Assembly (NCBI RefSeq): GCF_954871325.1
Contig: NC_088777.1
Location: forward strand, 45,671,366-45,735,365
DNA length: 64,000 nucleotides
Source of the DNA: Gordionus sp. m RMFG-2023
Taxonomy: Eukaryota; Nematomorpha; Gordioida; Chordodea; Parachordodidae
Direction: 5' to 3'
Of the stretch, positions 35,801 through 47,800 are shown piece after piece. Position 1 is the stretch's first letter; every line of letters starts with the position of its first letter. The translations under genes were made by a program, and so were the position numbers. The notes under the pieces are model-generated. The model was given only the letters and a program-made list of their open reading frames with translations. It was not told where the DNA came from and searched no databases.

Positions 35801-38800
35801 TAGATGGGTTTTTTAAAAAAAAGATAAAGAATAGCAAAATCACGAGCTTAGAAAATATTACCGAAACCTCGAGATTTGGCCAAAAAAAGGGTCAAACTTT
35901 TTTGCCATGTTTTTGACGAAATTACGTTGGTTAGGTAATTATTTGCCTAAAATCTTGATTTAGCCGTTTTCTTAGTTAGTGCGAATTCGCGGCGAATTAT
36001 ACTAAATATGTTTTATTTTTGTACTCTTCACGAACTGTGAATGAGAGGTTAGGATGCATACACAAGTAGCACGCATTCGTTAGGAAGTATACAAAATTAT
36101 TTTAATATACTTCAACACGAATTCGCGCTAACTTTTAATGCAGGGTAAATCAATGGTTTTATTTAACAATAATTATTATCAGCAAAAAACAAAATGATAG
36201 TGCATAATAAAATTTTTTTTATTTAATATTGTTTATCCAAGCTAAATTAGTATGTTTATATTTTTTTATAACAGACAATTGGAAAAAAAATGAATTCCCA
36301 TTCGAAAAGCTTCCTTTTGGAAAATGGGAATTATACATACCTCCATTGGCAGATGGAACTTTACCAATTAAACATAAATCAGCTTTAAAAGTGATATTTA
36401 GCAATACTTTAAAAATTCCTATCTTATTTTGTAACAATATTATAAATGTCGTAATTTTTTTTCTTTCAGGATTCGTTGATAATATCCAGCACCTATATTT
36501 TAATAAAATCTGGGATCCCGTAATTTACAAAATAAATATTTTCTAATAAATTATTATAAAAATTTGTCTGAATATTAATTTGCATGTTTTTAATTATAAT
36601 TATCTTTTGTGCCACTAATCTGAACGAATCTAGGAAAATAATTCCCCTAAGAAAAAATCCCCTTTTATTAAGATATTAAAAGTTACAAAATTAATAAAAT
36701 AGGAGAAAAAATTCCCTATAAATATATCCACGGAATAAAAATCTTCAAATAAAATGTTGAAAAATTTAAAATCAATTCCGGGGAATTATTTTCTAATTTT
36801 TTTCCGCCTACCAATCTGAACGCCGTACCAACTAAGTTCCTTCTGTAGGCTCTTATTTTATGTCTAACGTCACCCTATATAAACAATTTTTGTTATAAAT
36901 CTTATATTTAAGTTGGTTGTAGAAGATCACCATGGTCATATGCTAGATAGACTCAGTCCTTGGGCCACTTACGTTAAACCGCCTTCTAATTCAATCGTAT
37001 TCGAACAAGTCTTCTGGAATCCGCCTGAAAATCAAGTATTTTAATTAATTTTTTTTTGCAACTACGTTTAGCATATTAAATTTTCCATTTTTTTTTATTC
37101 CATCAATTCGGAATCCATAAAGGTTTAATAAATCTATAAACAAATTTTTTTTAAAAATATCATTAAGTTTTGTAATACGGTAGTATTGGTTTGGAAATTA
37201 TTTCCATTTTTTATAAAATTGTGTAACTTGCCTTTATTATTGTAAACATTGATAAAATTCAACAAAAAAAATTTCCGGGCAAATTAAACAATTTTATGAG
37301 AAAGTTGTTACATATATTATGAAATGACTTACAACAAATCAATGTAATTTCTTACACATAATAGATATTTATTAGATAATGAAAAATGTAATATAGTGGC
37401 TCTAATACTCTTCACATTCTAAATAACATTCTTTATTCATCCAAATTTCCACTCCACATAATACATAAAACTACATTCTAAAGGATAAAATAAAACTGTC
37501 ATAATTTCATGTGCCAAACATCCATAAATTCCAATCACCGAATGGTTAGAAGCTTATTCAAACCTGTTCAATAAATATCTTTTGATAAACAAGGAATTTA
37601 GATGTGCGTTGCCTATCAGGTTAGTCCAGGCATATCTCTACCTTACAACCGTAAAATATGCGAGGTATTGGTTATGTCAAATAATGAAAGATTGTCATCT
37701 AGAGAAAGGTTAATTAGCCTGGATATGTCTATAGAACATAATGTTTCGGTAACAAATGTTGTAGTTGAGAATTAAAGAGAATACAAATAAATAGTATAAT
37801 TAAATTAACTACTAATACTTTATTAATTAATATAAATTGTAAAAACTAAAATTAAAATAATAAAAAAATTAAAATTAAAAGATTAAAAAGCAAGTTCGCA
37901 AAATAATAATAATAATTAACAAGTAAAATTTCCTCGATTATATATACTTTTCTATCCTATTCATTTATATCGTCTTTACATAAATAATCTAAGAATTCGC
38001 TTCGTTTTTCTGTTTAACAGTCGATTTGAATATTACTTCTTCTTTCTCGATTTTATTTCAAAATAAATTTACATATTACAACAGGTTGAGTTAGATATCC
38101 ACTCGATTGTCTCGTTAACAGATTAATAAAAAAGCCCAAAATTCAGTATTCAAAGCCGATGTTCCTTCACATCTCGAACTTCTATTATTAATAACTCGCG
38201 GCCCCTGGGGGAGCATATGTTTACCCCCCCCCCCCCTCTGAAATATGGGTAAACACATGTAGTATAAATAATAATTACTGTCCATAGCGGAAAAATGGTC
38301 CCAAAAATAAAATATTAATATCCAGCCGATTACAATATATTAATACTCACCCTATTACCAACAAACTGCTCATTTGTGACAAAGGCTTAATGCCTAATCA
38401 AACTAATTAACCAAAAGAGCCCTAAAATCATGAGAGCCCTTTTTTGATGAAAGCGTTACAATTTTAAATTATTTAAAGATTCATGGCCGTCACCAGAGTA
38501 GGGCGATTTTTTAAAAAAATTATTTTTAAATGTATTTTAAATTTTATATGCTTATTATTTTACATGTTATTTTTAATTACATTATATAATATCAATTAGT
38601 AAAATAATAAAAAATACTAATACTCATCCAACCATTGAAAACACATTAAAACCTAATTATGATATAATTGACAAGATTAATGAGTTACAATCACTTTTAA
38701 ATATTTTTATAAATAGGACCCAATTTTTAAATAATTAACATCCATTTAAACATTGATATTTTATTTAAATAGCTTTTTTTAAAGAAATATTAGAGGGCTA

Positions 38801-41800
38801 TTATGAATAAATATCATTTTCCTTGCATAAAATTATTTTATTATAATTTGGATTAATACAGGGGGGGGGGGTTATAAGATAAGATCATAGTGAAATTAAT
38901 TGGGAACAGGAATGCCACTATATTTAAGCATTTAATTTTTTTTAAATCAAAATTAGGGTACAAATACTAACATATAAAATGTCACACCAGACATACCTAC
39001 TAGTATTTCACCAAACGTCATTAATGAAAATATTGCAAAATAAAATAGAGCCAAATAACAATCAGACAATTTTTTTTACTTGGAATTCAGTCTGAATCGG
39101 CTCTGGTTGACCTTCATTTGCAATTGTAATTCTCAAAATCTAAATATTTAAATTTAAAAAAAAGCGATACGTTTTCAAGCACAAAAATCCTGGCAAACCC
39201 GACCGATTGCGGATTTACGAGGCTCACGTTGGAATAGCATCCTGGAAAGGCGAGGTGGCGACATATCGCCATTTTGCTGAACACATGATACCTCATATAG
39301 TGAATACGGGTTAATATCATTTAACTCTATGACTCTTTTTGTCCTCAAAGTGATCTTAAAAGATTATATGCTCATCGCTCCTAAAAGTTTTAATCTTTAA
39401 GATTGCTTCCTTGTCAAGATCCTATAATTTCTCAAGGGAAATGAATATCGTTAGATTTAATAATGAAGATAACTAAGTAATCTTTCATCTTTATACAGTA
39501 TAATGATGCTGAAAATTATCCTCGAAAATTTTTACTTAAAATGGCCGAGATTGATGACATGTACACTTTTTTCATTGAAAATAGCGTTATTTTCTCGACC
39601 TTACTCAACTCAATATTTTTATATTATTGTCTTTTATAAATTTATCATAATTTTTTTAAATGCTATGACTAACTTTTGGGGAAATTTTTGGATAGGCACG
39701 GCCCTAAGAAAAAGTTATTATGGCGAAATAAAGTTATTTATGAATTAACAATAATTTTTTTATATAGGGTTAGAATAAATTTTAAAGCTTAATAATGGGA
39801 TTGATTATTTTACACCTTAAAAGTCATGTGTTTCTCTAGAATGAATAATTCGATTACATAATTAGTTGGACTTATATTTTTAATGTATGAAATCTTTATA
39901 GGTTACAATGCTATACAACTCATGGCTGTAATGGAGCACGCGTTTTACGCTAGCTTTGGATACCAAGTCACTAGCTTTTTCGCAGTGTCTAGGTCAGACT
40001 TATTTATATACTATAATAAATAATATTATCACTGCATTATTAACTTCTTATGATAATGCACAAAAAAAAGAAATTAATTTGTTTGCAAATACGCCACCAA
40101 AAACAAATACAAATAATTGCTACTTGTTCAAGAGTTATATAGTGTCCTTATTCATTAATCTTGATTTAATAAATTACCGATTTAATTTGTGTTACTATTT
40201 ACCTGGGTCTGAGTCATTGGTCTAACTATTATGGAATTTTTTAAAATTTATGAAATCATTTTAAAAATGAAGTTTGTTGTAACACTTGTAATGAAGAAAA
40301 ATGTATATAAATAATAAAGGTTCTAATTAATAATATAATCCCTTTAATAATATTTATTCATCCAATTATCATAATTACAATCCATAAGGTAAAAGGTATA
40401 CAAAAATAAAAATGAAAGAAATATAAAAAATTAAAAGAGAAGCTAAAATAAAAATTTTTTTTAAAAACACCTACAAGAAAAATTTAATCATCCAAATCTC
40501 CATAGTCTGTAATATGAAATTAACCAACATCACATATAATAATTCTTCTAATTTGCATAAGACATTTTTTGTATAAAAATATTAATTTGAATATCACACC
40601 AATAATTTGATAAGATTTTAAATTATATCTCTTCTGCATTAATACTAACGATATATCATTTGTAATAATTTTATAGTCGAGTTTTTTCGACTCTGAACTC
40701 GAGCCTGAGTCGTAAAATACGGCTCAGACTCGAGCGGCTCAATGAGCCGTTTGAGCCGACCATCAGAGTTGTTTAAAGATGGTTTTTAAATGGATCTAGG
40801 TACAGTTACTTATTTTGAACCTTTAATATTCGGTTGCATTTAAAATCGGTGGCAAATATTTTTTTAAATCCTAGGTTAGGATCAAATATACCGCAAACGT
40901 ATTTAGGAAGATGCCATGTAAATAATATATTTTTTAAAAAATTTTTCTCTATCAATAAAAAAATTAGAGATCTGCAAAAGTAGGAGGCCAGTACCCGGTC
41001 CGTGCGGAATATTTTTTGAGAAAATTCGGGTAGGGTCGGGCCTTAAAAATTTTTTTAAACATATTTGAATATCAATTTTATGTTGAATTTTTAATGTAAA
41101 ATACAAATATGTGATTTTATTTATAGAAAGTAGACGCTAAATAACTTATATCGTTTATTTTGAGTAATTATAAAAATTAATTTCCAAATTTTAATTAAAT
41201 TTGGGCCAAATCGGGCCGGCAAATTTTTTTTAAAAAAATTTCGGGTTCGGGCCGGGCTTGTAGATATTATTTTAGAGGTATCTGTTTTAGATACTTTTAA
41301 TACATTTTGATATACTTTTATTTAACTCTTTTTTATATTAAAATATAAAAATATTTGAATGCAAAATTCATTTTATCTCATATGAGCATATAATTTAATA
41401 AAATATGTATTAAAAAATATTTAGAATAATATAATAAAAAAATATATATAGTATTAAAACTTATATAAAAAAATATATCAATATTCATTCAATATTTTTT
41501 TCCCATCAAATCTATAGATATCAGTTCAAAATTGTAAGGATATTTTTATCATATAAAAGAATATATAAATCCTTGCTTAGCCATGAGGCTCATTAATTAT
41601 TAAAAACAATACCATTGAAGCACAAAATTATTTTAAGCAAATAAGTTTATTTAGAACTTTTATAAATATCCGCTAACTTTTAATGAATAAATAAGCTTAA
41701 TCTTAAAAAAAAATTTTTAAAGATAAATACTCATTTTAAAAGAGAATTTGCTCAAAGAACGATAAAATAAGAGTTTCTATTCGAGAACAACAGCGAACTC

Positions 41801-44800
41801 TGTATATATAAGTATGAAAATATTGTATCTGTAAGTCGGCTCTGGAGTCTACTCGGAAGTCGGCTCAAAAGACTCATTGAGCCGCTCGAGACTTAGCAGT
41901 TTTTAACGACTAAAAACTCGACTCGAGTCGTGGCTTAGACGAATTGGCTTAGCGGTTTAACAACACTAATTTGTATTTATTTTTTTCAGAGTTTGAAATA
42001 CTTTTCAAAATTAAAAAATCTTCAAAGATATTTAAATGGACATATATTTTCTTGAAAATGCCCAACCACAATTTTTCAAATTTTACTAGTGTTAGTTTTT
42101 TTTAAAAAAATGGCTAACCCAATATTTTCGCCAAAAAAATACAATGTAAGTCTCAAGATTTGGTTAATAGATATCCAAACCTTTCTGCCCTCTATGGGCA
42201 AATTTTCCAGGTTTGCGTAATATTTTTGGGCTAAAATATTGTGTTTGCCTTTTTTTAAAATAGAGCCGTTTAACATCACTGAGTTTTGCCAAAAATTACA
42301 AATTCTTTTTGTAAAAAAATCTTTAAAAGAAAAACTTTTTGTGATTTTTATTCATTAATAAGAATATTTCCTGATGAAATCACAATTTAAAAAAAATAGT
42401 AAGCAGACGATTTCTTTAATGTGCAAACCCTTGAAATATTCATAATTTTTTGGAAACATAATTTTACAACGCGCGATTTTTAGCTTGCTTTTTACTAACC
42501 TAGAACGCTTTGGTTATTGCTTTAGGCCCAATTTATAGTATAAGAGCGTTATGTTCAAGCGTAAACGCACCTCGAGAACATAGCGCGTTTAACTATAAAT
42601 GAAGTTTTAGCTTAAAAAAGCTAATATTACATGATCTTACAGTGTGTAAAAACCTATGACTAATAACACTCATATGGGATTTTAATATGTTTTCGTTAGT
42701 CGTTTCGGCCCACCCGAAGACCTGAAACTTTTGGTGGATACGGCCCACTCCAAGGGATTGGTAGTCCTTCTCGACGTGGTGCACAGTCACGCTTGCAAGA
42801 ACACGGTCGACGGCCTGAACGAGTTCGACGGCACCGACGCTTGCTACTTCCATTCTGGGCCAAGGGGCACCCATCCCTTATGGGATAGCCGGCTCTTCGA
42901 TTATACTCAGTATTTTATTTTATTTTAATAAAGATCATCACCCTCCCCTCTCCCACCCCCTTCCTTTCTTCAAAAAAAAAGCAAACGATAATTTACGCAA
43001 CAAAAAATTTAAAAACGCGTTACTTTTCATGAGCAATTATGTAAATGAAACTGTCTTAAGTTTTTGATACATGATTGCATCCGAAAAGTAAGTGAAGCTT
43101 TTGGTAGCACTCACTTATCCTCGTGTAATAAATCATGTCCGTTTCGATTTACAAATATCTGTTATTTTTATAAATAGATTTAAAATATTATTTATAATCT
43201 ACGTTGCATAAACTTTGGAATAAATAAATGGAGTTGTTAAAAAGCCCGGGTCGATTTTTAAAAAATAGTTCAATTAATATTTTAATAATATTATGTAAGC
43301 CTTGAGATTTGGTGAATAAAGGTCCAAATTTTTCTGCCATCAATGTCCAAAATCTTCAGGCTTACATAATATTATTTTGGCTAAAATCTTAATAGGGATT
43401 CTTTTTTTTAAATCGGTCCGAATCGGGCTTTTTAGCAACACTACAAACAACTAACAAATATTTTTTCCCTCTTAAATTTAATCTTATCTTTCGGTCAATT
43501 TGCCTTTTATTTTTTATGGTTCTTTATCGTATTTCATTTTTTTTTTAAAAACCAATAAAAAACACAAAAGATGGGAAGTTCTCAGGTTTTTACTCTCAAA
43601 CCTTCGCTGGTACATGTCCGAATATCGTTTCGATGGCTTCAGATTCGACGGAGCGACATCCATGCTTTATCACTCCAGAGGCTTAGGTCTAATTTTCTTT
43701 TATTTTTTTAAAAAAGGATAGATATCTTGAAGATTTTTTCTTATCCCTTGAAGGGATTCTTTACTTAATTAAGAAAATTTCGTATATTAGAATTATGCTT
43801 TTTTTAAAATTATTAAAATGAAATATATAATATATATTACATTAAAAGAATGAAAGGAAAGAAGGTTGAAAGAAAGAAAGAAAGATGGATAAAAAAAATT
43901 TATAGTAATTATTTCACTTCTATAAAATATTTATCATATGAATTTTTAATACACTTTTAACACTATAATCAGCTATGTTGGGGATATCAAATACCTGTTC
44001 GGGAAGTTTAATTTAAAAAAATTTAAACCGGCGAGCACCTATCTTTATCTTGCCCTATTCATCTAATTTGAATTATAAAATTATGTTGTAAAAAAACACT
44101 TTTTAGGACAATCATTTACTCATTACGACGATTATTTTGGATTAGGGGTTGACACCGATTCTCTTAATTATCTAGCGTTGGCTAACCATATGCTCCATAC
44201 CATATACCCCTATACCATTACTATTGCGGAGGTAATGATGATTTACATAATAGTTACGATATTATAAACGACTCGTTGGCAATTTTGTCAATTTCTAGAT
44301 GTAGTCATGAGTAATAAGTATACTGTCACAAAATCGTGGATAATTCCGTTTAATCTTAAGGTGGGCGTCAAATAATATTTAGTAAGCCTTGAAGCTCTTT
44401 TAGATATTTACGGTTTCCCTCACCTCAAGTTCATCGGCTCAGCCATTTTAGAGAAAACGATTTTCCGCCACTATTCAAATATAGCGGAATTTATTTACTC
44501 ATATTTTTTTGTGATCTTTTCTTGAAATGTTTAATATCAAATTAGGAAGTTTCGGGGATGCCAACTTTGTGTAGGCCTATCGACGAAGGGGGAATAGGAT
44601 TCGATTATAGATTGGCCATGGCTATTCCCGATATGTGGATTAAGGTTATATATATTTTATAATATAAATATAACGAAAGAAAGAAGGGGGAGGGGAAATG
44701 AGAAAGAAATATTATTAGGTTAGGAAAAATTCGCTCTTTAATTTTACAAGATTTTTTTTATATATGTAAATTTATACCTTTTCCATTTCCAACATAAGAA

Positions 44801-47800
44801 AATAAAAATAAGCATAAAATTATGATTTTAGTTCTTCTTATTCCTCTCCACTCCATCTCACCCTTTATAAAATATTTCAAATACTTTCATAAATTAAAAT
44901 CAAAAGTCAATTACTAAAGAAAACTAAATCTAAATCAAATTATTTTTTGGAACTGTTAAACAGATTCTTAAGGAAAAAAAAGACGAAGACTGGAACATGA
45001 ACAACATAGTAGGCGTTTTGACGAACAGACGTTGGCGCGAAAAAAACATAGCATACGCTGAAAGCCACGATCAAGCTTTGGTTGGTGATAAGACCATAGC
45101 CTTTTGGTTTTTAAAATCTATTGTATTACCCCCCCCCCCCCCCAATAGAGATTGTAAAGTTGAATCAGGTTTTTGTTTGGTAATTGATAGAGCTCCGCCA
45201 TTTAGAGATCTGATTTTTTTTGGGTTTTACCCCCATTTTAGTCCCTTTTTTAGATCTTTTTTTTAATATATAAACAATCTATTTTGGGATGAAAAGGTTG
45301 ATGGATAAAGAAATGTACGATTTTATGTCTCTAAAGGGTCCTATAACACCAATTATTGATAGGGGCATTGCTTTGCACAAGATGATAAGAATGATCACCA
45401 ACGCGTTGGGCGGTGAAGGCTACCTTAATTTCATTGGTAAAAATTTATATTTATAATCTTTATATTATATAATTGCTTTATTTATTTATTTTGAATTTAA
45501 ATTTTTCTCATCTTAAAAGATTGTCAATCACTAAAGATATATGAGAAACAGATTTATTTTTTAAAAAAAATACCCGCACAAATTATTTATGCTTTTAAAA
45601 TTCCATATGAAACATTCATTTTTCACAGTGTCATCACTTACTGGGTATTTAGGGTTAGAAGCTGCTTTTTTTAAAATTTAGAATTACTCAGCGGAATTTT
45701 GAAAAAATACCAATGCTCTCCCCTTCTGATGCCAGTTATTATTCTTATAATAATTATCGATAATTCATATGATAACTTACTAATAAGGTTATGGGTCGAA
45801 AACTTTATATAATTATATAAATACATTATGAATGTTAGTATATTATATTTATATATATAAAATAGTAAAATAGAGGTAGGAAAAAAAACAAATATATATA
45901 AAAAGGATTAAAATAGTTAGATTGGCTTCTTGGGAAGGAAATTTCCACAGAAACTGATGTAATTCGACTTCTACATGGCAATAGGCCTTTGTCTGTACTT
46001 CACTGGGTTCATCTATAAATTTATGGATGAATAGCAGAGTTCCTTGAAGAAAGTTAAAGCACGGCCATCGAATGTGGTTAATGTATAGGAGATTATAGGT
46101 ATAAAAATATGATCTTCGAATATGTTCATACTAAACCGTTATGAGCATATAATAAAGTTAGCCATCCAAAAATGGAGTGTTTTCCTAAAATTTTAACAAT
46201 TTTTAGCATTTGCGAATTAATTTTTTTTTATACTAGTTTATTTTAATTTAACCTTTTAATTTTTTTTTATCTGAATGAGAATTTATAGAGTATAATACAC
46301 CACGGTAAATTCTTGCTATTAAATTATATATTAATATTATTATTATATTTGATTTAAAATATTATTCCTCGCGGTAAAAATACTTTGTTAATTTCAAAAG
46401 CTTTATTTTAAATGATAATTTTTTTATGTATGGACACCGAACGCTATAATGTTATAATAAATTTTAAATCAAGATTAAATATCCTGATAGTAATTTCGAA
46501 ATCAGAACTCGCAAAATATCATTATATAAAAGGAAAGATTTAATTAAATTTTTATTCTTATTTTATAGAATAATGAATGATAATTGTCAGTTCATAATAA
46601 TGGTATTTTTAAACTTGTTTAAAAAAATTCTAACGTTTTTATTACATGTTTATATTATGAATAAATAAATCAAATTTTGAACAAGGTAACGAATTTGGTC
46701 ACCCAGAATGGTTAGATTTTCCCAGAGCTGGCAATAACAACAGTTATCATTATGCCAGGCGACAATTTAATCTTCTAGACGACAAAAATTTGAGATACAA
46801 ATTTCTCTACGCGTTTGATAAGGGGATGAATGATCTGGAGAAAAAATACGCCTGGCTTTCATCGCCGCAAGTTTAACATATATTTTTTTTAATATTATTT
46901 TTTGTATACTTTGGGAGAAGAGTTTTTATCATCGCTTATAGGGTTTATTAAGAAAAACGAATTGATTTATTATTATAAGATAAATAAGGGCAATAAAATA
47001 ATAAATAACAACCAACATATCATTTTGGCAGACCGAATTTATTATAACTTAAGTGGCTACAGGGGTATAAACTGTTAAGATACCTATGAACCGCAACTAA
47101 CGGGCCGGGCCTGAAATTTTTTAAGAATTACCCGGGCCAGGCTTGGAAATTTTTTCCCCAAAAATATCCGGGCTGTATATTTTAATATGAAATATTTGAA
47201 ATCGCCATTATTAGTTATAAAAATCAAATAATTGATATAATATATTTTATAAAAATAGGGGTCGGGCCTAAAAATTTTTTTTTTAAAAAAAAGCCTCAAA
47301 TGGCACCTAAGCAGGTCTCTGATTTATATCATTTAGTGGGAGAAAAGTTGAACCTTCTTATGATTCATGAATAAACTTTAGACCCGTTAATCAATTGAAC
47401 CATGTCGATTTCATAAAACTGCATTTTGATAAATATTTGGAACTGAAACCGTTTTTAATCTTGGTCGTTTAAATTCTGCCGGTAATAGACTTTTTTTCTT
47501 TCTTTCTTTCTTTGAGCGATGATTTGTTACCTTTAAAAGCCTTCTGAATCATTTATTTGACTCATCAATTAAGAACGTTTTTAATGTTAAAAGATAGGAA
47601 AGTGTGAGCTAGAACGAGGCCTAAGACAAATATATTTGTTTTTTAAAAAAACTTATAATGTCATTAAGGCTTACGTGAGTACCAAACACGAAGATGATAA
47701 GGTGATAGTGTTCGAAAGGGCCGGTCTCGAGTTCGTTTTCAATTTTAATCCTACCAAAAGCTTTCCCGATTACAGAATAGGGATAGAAGTTGCCGGAAAG

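Noticed and set aside
45940-46030. Short plus-strand stretch encoding [15 protein letters not shown]
   Set aside because: Looks protein-like for 20 codons but is soon closed and cannot be linked to any family or to GBE1.
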